This document shows, in pieces, positions 27,817 to 36,943 of a stretch of DNA of 64,000 bases. Numbering within the stretch: the stretch's first letter is position 1; each line of letters begins with the position of its first letter. The notes under the pieces are model-generated. The model was not told where the DNA came from and made no database searches. It worked only from the letters and a program-made list of their open reading frames with translations. The stretch covers positions 1,240,001-1,304,000 of the forward strand of contig NZ_CP076853.1 of assembly GCF_018987265.1 (NCBI RefSeq). The letters are read 5' to 3'. The translations under genes were made by a program, and so were the position numbers. The DNA is from Rhizobium sp. WYJ-E13 (GTDB lineage Bacteria > Pseudomonadota > Alphaproteobacteria > Rhizobiales > Rhizobiaceae).

Positions 27817-29142
27817 ATGGCAGATGCCCTCAAAATCGGCATTGCGGGCTTGGGTACCGTTGGTGCCGCGCTTGTTCGCATCATCAAGCAGAAAAGCAAC
27901 GAACTTGCAGTCACCTGCGGTCGCCCGATCACGATTACGGCAGTTTCGGCCCGTGACCAAACGAAGGACCGCGGCATCGATCTGACCGGCATCACCTGGT
28001 ATGAGCGCCCGGAAGAGCTGGCCGAAAGGGCCGACATCGATGTTTTCGTCGAACTGATCGGTGGCGCAGAAGGCGCGGCAAACACAGCCGTTCGTGCCGC
28101 CCTCGCTCGAGGTCTCCATGTGGTGACAGCCAACAAGGCGCTGCTTGCCTATCGTGGCGTCGAGCTTGCGACGATTGCCGAAGAAAAGGGCTCGCTCCTG
28201 AACTTCGAAGCTGCGGTCGCCGGCGGCATTCCGGTTATCAAGGCGCTGCGTGAGTCGCTGACGGGAAATACGATCTCGCGCGTCTATGGCATCATGAACG
28301 GCACCTGCAACTACATCCTCACGAAGATGGAGAAGGAAGGTCTGTCCTTTGCCGCTTGCCTGAAGGAGGCTCAGCGTCTCGGCTATGCCGAGGCCGATCC
28401 GGCTTTCGACATCGAAGGCAATGACACTGCTCACAAGCTGTCGATCCTTACGACGCTTGCCTTCGGCAACAGGATTGCCGCTGATGATATCTATCTTGAA
28501 GGCATCACCAATATCTCGATCGAGGATATCCGCGCTGCCGCCGATCTTGGCTACCGTATCAAGCTGCTCGGAGTTGCCCAGCGCACGGATACCGGCATCG
28601 AGCAGCGCGTGCATCCGACCATGGTGCCGGTTGATTCCGTCATCGCCCAGGTCGATGGCGTTACCAACGCGGTCGCAATCGAATCCGATATCCTCGGCGA
28701 ATTGCTGATGGTCGGCCCCGGTGCCGGTGGCAACGCCACAGCATCTTCTGTGCTTGGCGATATCGCCGACATCGCCAAAAGCCAGCCGGGCGCCCAGCGC
28801 GTTCCCGTTCTCGGTCATCCGGCAAAGTCACTGGAGCCTTACCGCAAGGCGCAGATCCAGAGCCACGAAGGCGGTTATTTCATTCGCCTGACCGTTCTCG
28901 ACCGCACCGGCGTCTTCGCCAGCGTCGCCACCCGCATGGCCGAGAACCAGATTTCGCTGGAATCGATCGTCCAACGCTCCAAGCAGCATCTGGCGCCCTC
29001 GCATCATCAGACGATCGTCCTCGTCACTCATGCGACGATGGAGGATTCCGTGCGCAAGGCAGTCGCGGCGATCAAGGAGGAGGGCTACCTCGTAGGAGAG
29101 CCGCAGGTGATCCGCATCGAACGTCCGAAGGAAGAATCCTGA
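27817..29142 (+). CDS. hom: Homoserine dehydrogenase
   Basis: NAD(P)-dependent reduction of aspartate semialdehyde to homoserine, for threonine and methionine. IGIAGLGTVGAALVRIIKQK is the nucleotide fold, TANKALLAYRGVELATIAEE the conserved lysine region, and GIMNGTCNYILTKMEKEG and AYADPAFDIEGNDTAHKL-like GYAEADPAFDIEGNDTAHKL the catalytic block. A C-terminal ACT domain (about 350-430, GGYFIRLTVLDRTGVFASVA) allows threonine feedback. 441 residues. Confidence 0.96.
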   Translation: MADALKIGIAGLGTVGAALVRIIKQKSNELAVTCGRPITITAVSARDQTKDRGIDLTGITWYERPEELAERADIDVFVELIGGAEGAANTAVRAALARGLHVVTANKALLAYRGVELATIAEEKGSLLNFEAAVAGGIPVIKALRESLTGNTISRVYGIMNGTCNYILTKMEKEGLSFAACLKEAQRLGYAEADPAFDIEGNDTAHKLSILTTLAFGNRIAADDIYLEGITNISIEDIRAAADLGYRIKLLGVAQRTDTGIEQRVHPTMVPVDSVIAQVDGVTNAVAIESDILGELLMVGPGAGGNATASSVLGDIADIAKSQPGAQRVPVLGHPAKSLEPYRKAQIQSHEGGYFIRLTVLDRTGVFASVATRMAENQISLESIVQRSKQHLAPSHHQTIVLVTHATMEDSVRKAVAAIKEEGYLVGEPQVIRIERPKEES

Positions 29143-29168
29143 CGCTTTGTTCCAGTTTGGAACGGTTC

Positions 29169-29198
29169 AACCCGTCCGAGGTCACTCGGACGGGTTTT
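29169..29198 (+). terminator. Intrinsic terminator after hom
   Basis: Perfect 12-bp stem AACCCGTCCGAG / CTCGGACGGGTT with loop GTCA, then TTCT. It lies 26 bases after the hom stop. Confidence 0.85.
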
Positions 29199-29288
29199 CT
29201 GTTATTAATCAAAGCACTTCGCCAAAATTTATATTAACAGATATTGAGATATAGATATAATCAATCCGCGAGATGTTGGAGTCGTGGG

Positions 29289-29504
29289 TTGAGGAATATC
29301 GAGCAGCATACGGATGATCATGCTCCCACGGAGCTTGAGAGTCCTCGGGCGGATTTACAGAGATATGATCAGGCGACCCTTGGAGTGGCCCTCGAATGCG
29401 AGGGGCGGCAAGGGCGAAATTGGGCTACGCTCCTGATCCTGCTTTCGATCGTGTTCGTCCAGGCTCTGGGTATCGGCTTGGTTATCTGGACACTTTTCTG
29501 GTAA
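29289..29504 (+). CDS. Small single-span membrane protein
   Basis: A TTG with GGAG seven bases upstream starts MRNIEQHTDDHAPTELESPR, a polar part of about 45 residues. A hydrophobic segment WATLLILLSIVFVQALGIGL ends the protein. About 71 residues; the frame stays open to a TTG at 29244. Between hom and recJ. I do not recognise it. Confidence 0.45.
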   Translation: MRNIEQHTDDHAPTELESPRADLQRYDQATLGVALECEGRQGRNWATLLILLSIVFVQALGIGLVIWTLFW

Positions 29505-29561
29505 TCCACAGCCTTCAAATCACCGCTTTGCTATCCGTTCCGCATCTGTAAAAAGAGGCAG

Positions 29562-31385
29562 ATGATGAAAGCGGAGTTTGGCATGGCAGATATGGTCGAT
29601 CCGGTGCCGCGCGCCTTCCTGGGCGTCGAAAGGTCCGTTCTCGACAATCGCTGGGTTTCACGTCTCGACCAGGCGGGGCAAAACCGCGCGCTCGCCATGT
29701 CGCAGATGCATGGCCTGCCTGACCTGATCGCCCGCGTGCTTGCCGGGCGCGGCGTTGCGGTGGATGAGGCGGTCGAATTCCTCGATCCGACGATCCGCAG
29801 CCTCATGCCTGATCCCTACAAGCTGACCGACTGCGAGAAGGCCGCCAAACGCCTTGCCGCGGCGATCCGTAATAGTGAGCCCGTTGCGATCTTCGGCGAT
29901 TACGATGTCGACGGTGCGGCCTCTTCCGCGCTCATGTATCGCTTCCTCACCCATTTCGGCGTCAAGGCGCATATCTACATTCCCGACCGCATCTTCGAAG
30001 GCTACGGTCCCAACCCGACCGCGATCAACCAGTTGATCGACAACGGTGCGAGCCTGATCGTCACGGTCGATTGCGGCTCCACCAGTCATGAGGCGTTGGC
30101 GGCTGCCGCGAGCCGTAACATCGATGTCGTTGTCATCGATCACCATCAGGTGACACACGAGCTGCCGCCGTGCCATTCCCTCGTCAATCCAAACCGCGAA
30201 GACGATCTTTCCGGGCTCGGGCATCTTTGTGCGGCCGGCGTCGTCTTCATGGTGCTTGTAGCAACGCTGCGCCTGCTGCGCGAGGCAGGAGATAAGCGCA
30301 TTCTCGCGATCGATCTCCTGCAGTGGCTTGATATCGTGGCACTCGCCACCGTCTGCGATGTCGTGCCTCTCAAGGGGCTCAACCGCGCCTATGTGGTCAA
30401 GGGGCTGGTCGCCGCGCGCCACCAGAGCAATGCCGGTCTTGCAGCACTTTTCCGCAAGGCGGGGCTGGCCGGACCGGTGACGCCCTACCATTTTGGCTTC
30501 CTAATCGGCCCGCGCATCAATGCCGGCGGACGAATCGGCGATGCCGCACTTGGCAGTCGTTTGCTGACGCTGGACGATGCCGTAGAGGCCGAAATCATCG
30601 CTCAACGTCTGGACGAGCTCAACCGCGAGCGGCAGGCCATGGAAGCGATCATGCTGCAGGAGGCCGAGGCCGAAGCGCTTGCCGAATATGGAGACGGCGA
30701 GGGGGCTTCCGTCATCGTTACGGCGCATGAGAAATGGCACCCGGGCATTGTCGGCCTCATTGCCGCGCGCCTGAAGGAGAAGTTCAAGCGTCCCGCCTTC
30801 GCCATTGCCTTCGATCCCTCAGGCAGGGGCACTGGCTCAGGCCGCTCGATCAATGGCTTCGACATGGGCAGGATGGTGCGTGCCGCGGTCGATGAAGGAT
30901 TACTCGTGAAAGGCGGCGGCCACGCCATGGCGGCCGGTTTGACCGTGGAGCGCGGCAAGCTCGGTCTGCTGCGTGCCTTCTTCACCGAGAAGGCGCAGAA
31001 GACGGTGGCGGCCCTTGTCGCCAACGAGACGCTGAAGATCGATGGCGCCATCGCTGCAAGCGGCGCGACGATCGAGCTCATCGATCGCCTGGAAACAGCC
31101 GGCCCCTATGGCTCGGGACATTCCCAACCGGTCTTTGCCGTGCCGGCGCATCGTGTGCGTGATTCGCGTCTCGTCGGCGAGCGGCATGTGAAGGTGACGC
31201 TGGAAGCCATGGATGGCGCACGCCTCGACGGCATCGCCTTCAGGGCTGCCGAGACCCCGCTCGGCAATCTGCTTCTTAACTCTCGCGGCGCCAACGTGCA
31301 TGTCGCTGGCTCGCTCGGTGCCGAACACTATCAGGGCTCGCGCAGAATCCAGCTGCGGATCAGCGACGGCGCGCCGGCCAAGTGA
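29562..31385 (+). CDS. recJ: Single-stranded-DNA-specific exonuclease RecJ
   Basis: 5'-3' exonuclease of recombination and mismatch repair. The DHH-family motifs are AIFGDYDVDGAASSALMYRF, VTVDCGSTSHEALAAA and VVIDHHQVTHELPPCHSLVN. The DHHA1 part has KGGGHAMAAGLTVERGKLGL, followed by an OB-fold C-terminus. GPRINAGGRIGDAALGSRLL is the RecJ signature. 607 residues. No partner overlaps it. Confidence 0.95.
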   Translation: MMKAEFGMADMVDPVPRAFLGVERSVLDNRWVSRLDQAGQNRALAMSQMHGLPDLIARVLAGRGVAVDEAVEFLDPTIRSLMPDPYKLTDCEKAAKRLAAAIRNSEPVAIFGDYDVDGAASSALMYRFLTHFGVKAHIYIPDRIFEGYGPNPTAINQLIDNGASLIVTVDCGSTSHEALAAAASRNIDVVVIDHHQVTHELPPCHSLVNPNREDDLSGLGHLCAAGVVFMVLVATLRLLREAGDKRILAIDLLQWLDIVALATVCDVVPLKGLNRAYVVKGLVAARHQSNAGLAALFRKAGLAGPVTPYHFGFLIGPRINAGGRIGDAALGSRLLTLDDAVEAEIIAQRLDELNRERQAMEAIMLQEAEAEALAEYGDGEGASVIVTAHEKWHPGIVGLIAARLKEKFKRPAFAIAFDPSGRGTGSGRSINGFDMGRMVRAAVDEGLLVKGGGHAMAAGLTVERGKLGLLRAFFTEKAQKTVAALVANETLKIDGAIAASGATIELIDRLETAGPYGSGHSQPVFAVPAHRVRDSRLVGERHVKVTLEAMDGARLDGIAFRAAETPLGNLLLNSRGANVHVAGSLGAEHYQGSRRIQLRISDGAPAK

Positions 31386-31566
31386 CCGGCTGAAGGGCAA
31401 GAGGTCAGGAGGAGAGCAGGTCGGCTGCGGCCGGAAAAAAGGTTGCTTTTCCGCGAGGACGAGTGACGGGCATAACAAGCGGCACGCCACCGTCAATTCG
31501 CACATCGCGACTGAGCGAGCGTACCGAGGTAACTCTATAAAAATAAAAGGAAACAATGGAGGAGAG

Positions 31567-31641
31567 TGGCACGCCCTAGGGGAGTCGAACCCCTCTTTAC
31601 AGAATGAAAATCTGTCGTCCTAACCGATAGACGAAGGGCGC
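31567..31641 (-). tRNA. tRNA-Glu (anticodon UUC)
   Basis: Minus-strand cloverleaf of 75 bases beginning GCGCCCTTCGTCTATCGGTT, with anticodon stem ACAGA-TTTTCAT-TCTGT (TTC), a T-arm GTTCGACTCCCC and an encoded CCA. The 1-72 pair is G-U. Confidence 0.95.
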
Positions 31642-31798
31642 GTGCTCTGTGGTGGCGCCCTTATAGTCAGCACCTTTGTGCGCCGCAAGCGGCAAAACGA
31701 GAAATTTTTATAGGATTATGCAGTTTTTTTCCGAGCTTGTGGAAAAGCTGAAGAGAGCCGCCTTATTGCCCTTACACGGTGCCGTCATCTGCTGACGT

Positions 31799-31873
31799 TG
31801 GTACGCCCTAGGGGAATCGAACCCCTCTTTACAGAATGAGAATCTGTCGTCCTAACCGATAGACGAAGGGCGC
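31799..31873 (-). tRNA. tRNA-Glu (anticodon CUC)
   Basis: 75 bases, nearly identical to its two neighbours but with anticodon loop TTCTCAT (CTC), a T-arm GTTCGATTCCCC and discriminator A instead of G. CCA is encoded. It reads GAG, the partner codon of the UUC genes. Confidence 0.93.
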
Positions 31874-31947
31874 AGGCTTTCAGCTCAAATAGGAAGGCGT
31901 AGAGCGTTCCGCAAGCGGTAGATATGGCACCGGATGGAAAGAAAAGG

Positions 31948-32022
31948 TGGCACGCCCTAGGGGAGTCGAACCCCTCTTTACAGAATGAAAATCTGTCGTC
32001 CTAACCGATAGACGAAGGGCGC
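31948..32022 (-). tRNA. tRNA-Glu (anticodon UUC), second copy
   Basis: Identical to the 31567 gene over all 75 bases, including discriminator G and CCA. The upstream leader GTGGTGGCGCCCTTATAGTC is also shared between the two UUC copies, so a block including the leader was duplicated. Confidence 0.95.
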
Positions 32023-32216
32023 GTGCTGTGGTGGCGCCCTTATAGTCAGGCACTTCCGATCCCGCAAGCCGCAAATTCGAAATTTTTCAAAAAAATGACA
32101 GGCAATTTCCGACTGGGTAAATTGGAGATTATTGCAACCGAATCAAAGGGCTGCAGCGGCCACCGGAAACCAGCTGCCGGCCGCCTCCCTAACGTCAGGC
32201 TGCTGAGGGGTGAAGG

Positions 32217-33353
32217 TCAGATGGCCCTTGCCGAAGCAATCGGCGCGCTCTTGCGGCCGCAGCCCCAGTTCCAGTCGCGGGCGTTGCCGGTGTCCAGATG
32301 GACCGAATCCGTATGGCAATAGGTGCCGACGCCACCACGGTTCGGCAGCGAGCGAATATATGCGGCGATATCCCATTTGCTGATGCCGTCGATCTGGATA
32401 TCGGCCGCTTCGCAGCTCTTATGCATCGATTCCTCGGCACCGCCGACTTCACGGTTATGCTGCGGATCGCGGTAGCCCGATGTTACGACGACTGGCTTGC
32501 CGAAATGGGTCTCGACCGTCTTGATGACCCGCATGAGATCGGGTTTGAAGCAGCCGACCTGTACGCTGTCGTTCTGCACATGCAGGCCATTCGGCGCGAC
32601 GCGCGTCATGCCAGGCAGCGATGCCTTCTGCAGAAGCCCGGAAAGGCTGCTGAGCAGGTTCTGTTTCGGCGCACTGTAGAGCGCATTCGTCGTCGATCCC
32701 GGAATGCTGCCGCCGGCAAGCGAGGCGGTCTGTACGGGCGCAATCCTGGTGCTGGTATTCTGCGACGATTGCTGCGGCAGCATCTCGCCTTGCTGTGGCT
32801 CTGGCGGCGCGCTGAACACGCTCGATCTTGGGCCGGCATTCTCAGGTGCGTAAGCGTTCACGCCCTGCGGCTGGATGACCGTGGAGGTCGAGTTGTTCTG
32901 TGGCAGCGGCTGATGATCGGAAAAGATGCTCATCGCCTGCGCATTGATTCGCGTCGACTGCATGACGAGACCGCCGATATTGGCAGGCTGCTGCGGCTGA
33001 ATGGCCGGATCGACGGGTGGAGCGGACGGTGCCGCATTCGGATCCTGCACCGCAACCTGCGGATCGACGCCGGAAACATTCGTCAGCATCGGATCGCGAT
33101 AGAGCTGCTTTGGTGCCGTGGACGTCGATGCTGCCGGCATTGCCGCCGCCAGTCGCGGCACAGGCTGTCCCGCTGCTGCAGCCGGCGCGGCGACGGCGGC
33201 CGAATCAAGTGCCTTCTTGTCGGAAACGCAGCCGGAAAGCGCCAGGACGGAACTGGCGATCAGCAAAGCACCGACAGCCTGCCGGCTCGGAGGGGCAATC
33301 CGCTTGTTATTTCTGGTCAACCGAGAAATCTCCGGTGAATGCGGAAGGCGCAA
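32217..33353 (-). CDS. YcbK-like M15A peptidase lipoprotein
   Basis: N-terminal lipobox LALSGC around residue 42 after a membrane-like stretch. A long Pro/Gln-rich linker leads to a C-terminal M15A/DUF882 domain: VVVTSGYRDPQHNREVGGAE, ESMHKSCEAADIQIDG and GGVGTYCHTDSVHLDTGNAR provide the H-x6-D and H zinc ligands. 378 residues. Probably a periplasmic murein peptidase or a wall-binding relative. Confidence 0.82.
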   Translation of the reverse strand: MRLPHSPEISRLTRNNKRIAPPSRQAVGALLIASSVLALSGCVSDKKALDSAAVAAPAAAAGQPVPRLAAAMPAASTSTAPKQLYRDPMLTNVSGVDPQVAVQDPNAAPSAPPVDPAIQPQQPANIGGLVMQSTRINAQAMSIFSDHQPLPQNNSTSTVIQPQGVNAYAPENAGPRSSVFSAPPEPQQGEMLPQQSSQNTSTRIAPVQTASLAGGSIPGSTTNALYSAPKQNLLSSLSGLLQKASLPGMTRVAPNGLHVQNDSVQVGCFKPDLMRVIKTVETHFGKPVVVTSGYRDPQHNREVGGAEESMHKSCEAADIQIDGISKWDIAAYIRSLPNRGGVGTYCHTDSVHLDTGNARDWNWGCGRKSAPIASARAI

Positions 33354-33416
33354 GAATGCGCGCTTCCGTTACGATAGAGCCGGAGAGTGCCCTGCGAAGC
33401 TTGCCCGCAGCTTGGC

Positions 33417-33857
33417 TTACCAGGTGCCGGTATTGCCCATGGACAGCCAGGGTTCGGCCGGAGCCAGTTTTTCGCCCTTCTGCAGGATCTCGATAGAGAT
33501 GCCGTCGGGCGAACGCACGAAGGCCATGTTGCCGTCGCGCGGCGGGCGGTTGATGATTATGCCGTTGTCCATCAACTTCTGGCAGAGCGCGTAGATATCA
33601 TCCACCTCATAGGCGAGGTGACCGAAATTGCGTCCTCCAGTATAATCTTCCGTGTCCCAGTTGTAGGTGAGTTCGAGGCAGGGAGTCTTTTCGCTACGGG
33701 CACGGTCGATATCGTCCCTAGCAGCCAGGAAAACGAGCGTAAAGCGGCCCTTTTCGTTATCATGGCGGCGGATTTCCTCGAGACCGAACAGGGTGGAGTA
33801 AAAATGGAGGGAGGCGTCGAGATCTTTGACGCGAACCATGGTGTGGAGATAACGCAT
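33417..33857 (-). CDS. gloA: Lactoylglutathione lyase (glyoxalase I)
   Basis: Converts the methylglyoxal-glutathione adduct to lactoylglutathione. The start at 33857 gives MRYLHTMVRVKDLDASLHFY with the first metal histidine; FGHLAYEVDDIYALCQKLMD has the second and SPDGISIEILQKG the last glutamate. NWDTEDYTGGRNFGHLA is the glutathione region. 146 residues. The longer frame to 33917 has no matching N-terminus. Confidence 0.93.
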   Translation of the reverse strand: MRYLHTMVRVKDLDASLHFYSTLFGLEEIRRHDNEKGRFTLVFLAARDDIDRARSEKTPCLELTYNWDTEDYTGGRNFGHLAYEVDDIYALCQKLMDNGIIINRPPRDGNMAFVRSPDGISIEILQKGEKLAPAEPWLSMGNTGTW

Positions 33858-33975
33858 TTTGTTTCCTCTCTCTTTTTGGGCTAGCCCGTCTGGGTAACAG
33901 ACACCAGTTTCGGGCAAGTCATCGCTATAAAATGTACAGTTGGGAATAACCGAAAACTAGGACTTGCGCTTATCC

Positions 33976-34021
33976 GTTACCAAGATGTTAATCTTGATTT
34001 CAAGAATCAGTTAACCGTAAC
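33976..34021 (+). promoter_or_regulatory. Nested dyad in the cold-shock gene leader
   Basis: Three nested inverted pairs surround one centre: GTTAC (33976) with GTAAC (34017), GTTAA (33987) with TTAAC (34011), and TCTTGA-TT-TCAAGA (33992-34005). It ends 30 bases before the start codon, so it may be an RNA thermosensor-like stem or an operator. Confidence 0.4.
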
Positions 34022-34050
34022 AGTGTGACGCGTATTGAGGGGCTGGCGAC

Positions 34051-34629
34051 ATGGCTGACAGGATTTCATCGAATGGCTTTACCGACCTTGAAGAATTGTC
34101 GGCGGAACCGGTCGATCTCGTTGAAATCACCGGCGTGGTGAAATGGTTCGACGTGGCCAAGGGCTTTGGCTTCATCGTTCCTGACAACGGCATGCAGGAC
34201 GTCTTGCTGCACGTAACGTGCCTTCGCCGCGATGGCTACCAGACCATTCTCGAAGGCACCCGCATCGTCGCTCTCGTCCAGCGCCGCGAGCGTGGCTACC
34301 AGGCCTTCAAGATTCTCTCCATGGACCAGTCGACTGCGGTTCATCCGTCGCAGATGCCGCCGGTTCGCACCCATGTTCAGGTCACGGCAACCAGCGGCCT
34401 CGAGCGCGCCCTCGTAAAGTGGTTCAACCGCACCAAGGGCTTCGGCTTCTTGACGCGCGGCGAGGGCACGGAAGATATCTTCGTGCACATGGAGACGCTC
34501 CGCCGTTTCGGCCTTACCGAATTGCGCCCCGGACAGGTGGTGCTGGTGCGCTTCGGCGACGGCGAGAAGGGCCTGATGGCCGCCGAGATCCATCCGGATG
34601 TTCCGAGCCCGGTGGGCCGGTCTCACTGA
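34051..34629 (+). CDS. Double cold-shock-domain protein
   Basis: Two CSD folds: the first has [20 protein letters not shown] and [14 protein letters not shown], the second [20 protein letters not shown] and [14 protein letters not shown]. They carry the RNP1-like KGFGF and RNP2-like (V/L)(F/L)xH motifs that bind single-stranded nucleic acid. 192 residues, the alphaproteobacterial two-domain type. A GAGGGG ribosome site precedes ATG 34051. Its stop overlaps the DUF192 start. Confidence 0.93.
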   Translation: MADRISSNGFTDLEELSAEPVDLVEITGVVKWFDVAKGFGFIVPDNGMQDVLLHVTCLRRDGYQTILEGTRIVALVQRRERGYQAFKILSMDQSTAVHPSQMPPVRTHVQVTATSGLERALVKWFNRTKGFGFLTRGEGTEDIFVHMETLRRFGLTELRPGQVVLVRFGDGEKGLMAAEIHPDVPSPVGRSH

Positions 34630-35117
34630 TGCGCGGCCTGTTCCCGGTCGAAATGATAAGAAGCGCCTTCATGGCGCTTTTTTTCATGGTCGCCCTGCCG
34701 GCATTTGCGCAGCAGGACATGCGATTCGAAAAAGAGCCGCTGATCATCCAGACGGCTGCCGGCAAGATGCTGCACTTCACAGTGGAGATCGCGGCCACCG
34801 GCGATCAGCGCGCCTACGGCCTGATGTTTCGCAAGGCGATGGCCGAAGACGCCGGCATGATCTTCGATTTCGGCATATCGCGGCGTGTCACCATGTGGAT
34901 GGAAAACACCGTCCTGCCGCTCGATATGCTCTTTGCCGACGATCGCGGCGTTATCACCCATATCAAGGAAGACGCCACGCCCTATTCCCGCGACATCATC
35001 GATTCGATGGGTGCCGTTCGCTATGTGGTCGAGGTGAATGCCGGCACAGCCCGCAAGCTCGATATTCGCCCCGGCGATCGCATCGTCAGCGCCACGACAA
35101 CGAAAAAGGTGAAGTAA
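34629..35117 (+). CDS. DUF192 secreted protein
   Basis: Signal peptide [20 protein letters not shown], then cleavage near FAQQ, followed by the DUF192 core: GLMFRKAMAEDAGMIFDFGI, RRVTMWMENTVLPLDMLFAD and VVEVNAGTARKLDIRPGDRI. 162 residues, with the family's usual compact beta fold of unknown role. The start overlaps the cold-shock stop (TGATG). A strong terminator-like stem lies inside its first codons. Confidence 0.85.
   Translation: MRGLFPVEMIRSAFMALFFMVALPAFAQQDMRFEKEPLIIQTAAGKMLHFTVEIAATGDQRAYGLMFRKAMAEDAGMIFDFGISRRVTMWMENTVLPLDMLFADDRGVITHIKEDATPYSRDIIDSMGAVRYVVEVNAGTARKLDIRPGDRIVSATTTKKVK
34661..34684 (+). terminator. Intrinsic terminator-like stem inside the DUF192 start
   Basis: Perfect stem AAGCGCC / GGCGCTT with loop TTCAT, then six T. 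It lies 32 bases after the cold-shock stop but within codons 11-19 of the next gene, where it encodes part of the signal peptide. It could end most cold-shock transcripts. Confidence 0.6.
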
Positions 35118-35200
35118 GCCTGTGAAAACTGCCTAGAAAGGCAGATTTATGGGGTTGCTAGGGCAGGGGGAAGCGTGTATTCCCGCTGCCATCAAAGGCT

Positions 35201-35277
<77 letters not shown>

Positions 35278-35336
35278 TTTCTTTTGCCTGAAAACGCTGA
35301 AGATACTGGTTTTTATGGGCTTCCGGTCGTTCTTCT

Positions 35337-35353
35337 GTTACAAAAACCGTAAC
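35337..35353. promoter_or_regulatory. Candidate integrase arm site near attL
   Basis: GTTACAAAAACCGTAAC is an inverted pair 57 bases inside attL, just before the integrase ATG. Its left half GTTACAAAAA recurs at 54830-54839 inside attR, with another GTTAC at 54822. This suggests arm-type binding sites. Confidence 0.35.
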
Positions 35354-35366
35354 AAAAGAGACCGAC

Positions 35367-36941
35367 ATGGCAGGCAAAACAAAATATCTTCTCAATCGCG
35401 ACGGTCGATATTTCGCCCGTATCGTCATTCCCAAAGACCTACGCTCCTTTCTCGATAACAAGACTGAACTTCGCACTCCGCTTGGACCTGACAAGCGCAC
35501 GGCGCACGCTCGCCTTGCCACGGAAGTTGCGGCGCTTCAGCAGCAAATCGCAATCGCCGAACGCAAGGCCCAGGTATCGAAGGGCGAGGCGATCAAGCCA
35601 GGGCGCTACCCGCTCCCGGTCGATCAGATCGCGCTCCGCAATTACAACGAACGCCTAGCCTTTGATGATGAGTTACGAAATTCCGGGCCAAGATGGGCGA
35701 GCGTTGGAATCGATGATTTGCATGTTGCATTGCTGCGCGACGGCATTGCCGGAAAACTCAATGATGCCGCCCTTGAGAGGCTTGTTGGCGACAGGATTGA
35801 ACGATATCGCCGTCTCGGCAACACGACCGTAGTCGCCGAGAGTGGCGAATGGCGCACATTGGCGAGAGCACTATGCATGTCGGAATTGGAAGCGCTCGCC
35901 CGTGTGGCCGAACGTGACGAAGGGGATTTCACTGGCAAGCCTGAAAGCCCAATGCTCGCAAAGGCTGTTGAGATTGACGAAGTCGCAGCTGACGTTTCCG
36001 CTTCTGACTTCAATAGCTTGACATTTGAGCAGGTCATTCAGGAGAAAGAGCGGCTTACGGCTTTGGGCTTAGGCGGGCGAAAGAAATCCGCTTCAACGCT
36101 CGACAAGTATCGGAACACTGTCCACGATTTCGAGCACCATCGCCGCAGCAAGAAAGTTGCAACTGTCACGCTCGAGGAAGGCGAGGCATGGCGCAATGCC
36201 ATGCTCGAGGAAGCTAGGCTTTCCCGTAAGACCATCAGCGACAAGCTCGCAACGATCCGGGCAATTCTCGGGTGGGGCCAGGATCAATGCAGGGGCAAGC
36301 TTTATCCTGCGACACCCAAAGGAACACCATTCGACTTCCTCGAAATGCCGACTGTCATTAAAGGTGACAGCGCAGACCGCACTTATACACTCAAAGACGC
36401 TCGGCACCTACTAACCTCTGCCCGGACAGCCACCCGCGCAAGCAACCGCTGGATACCTTGGATTATCGCCCATACCGGCGCGCGGGTGAATGAAATCACT
36501 GTTCTTGAGAAAACCGACATATTTGAACTTGAGGAACATTGGTTCATCAATATTCGTGCCGATGGCGAACGCACGACAAAGACGCATACAGGCCGCAAGG
36601 TTCCCGTTCACCGTGCTCTTGTCAAAGAAGGCTTCGTTGATTGGGTAAATGCCCAGCCGGACGGCAAGCTTTTTCCGGGTGGTAAGAACGAAGACCAGCG
36701 CATTCGCGAGTGGATCAAAGAGAAGGTCTTCCCGGATAGGGAGGATATGCCACCGCCAAATCACGGATTCCGGCATCTGTTTGAGGATGCGCTCTTTGCG
36801 GGCGTAAGTGAAAAAGCGGCTCTTTACATCACCGGTCGTTCGTCCGGCTCATCCGCCGATGACTACGGTGGTAGCGATTTGCGTCTTCTCGAAATCGCAG
36901 CACAAATGGACAAAGTTCGCAGCATCATTGATGGGAGGTAA
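35367..36941 (+). CDS. Tyrosine site-specific integrase
   Basis: 524 residues. The N-terminal part (KYLLNRDGRYFARIVIPKDL) is a DUF6538-like arm-binding domain. The catalytic residues are R373 in AHTGARVNEITVLEK, K near 405 in KTHTGRKVPVH, H466 and R469 in NHGFRHLFEDAL, and Y500 in SADDYGGSDLRLLE. It lies 88 bases from attL and reads inward, as expected for an integrase using tRNA-Pro. No excisionase is recognised nearby. Confidence 0.93.
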   Translation: MAGKTKYLLNRDGRYFARIVIPKDLRSFLDNKTELRTPLGPDKRTAHARLATEVAALQQQIAIAERKAQVSKGEAIKPGRYPLPVDQIALRNYNERLAFDDELRNSGPRWASVGIDDLHVALLRDGIAGKLNDAALERLVGDRIERYRRLGNTTVVAESGEWRTLARALCMSELEALARVAERDEGDFTGKPESPMLAKAVEIDEVAADVSASDFNSLTFEQVIQEKERLTALGLGGRKKSASTLDKYRNTVHDFEHHRRSKKVATVTLEEGEAWRNAMLEEARLSRKTISDKLATIRAILGWGQDQCRGKLYPATPKGTPFDFLEMPTVIKGDSADRTYTLKDARHLLTSARTATRASNRWIPWIIAHTGARVNEITVLEKTDIFELEEHWFINIRADGERTTKTHTGRKVPVHRALVKEGFVDWVNAQPDGKLFPGGKNEDQRIREWIKEKVFPDREDMPPPNHGFRHLFEDALFAGVSEKAALYITGRSSGSSADDYGGSDLRLLEIAAQMDKVRSIIDGR

Positions 36942-36943
36942 GC

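Noticed and set aside
29143..29561. Missing glpX between hom and recJ
   Set aside because: I recall glpX between these genes in some rhizobia, but I cannot verify that this is general, so its absence is not claimed as a loss.
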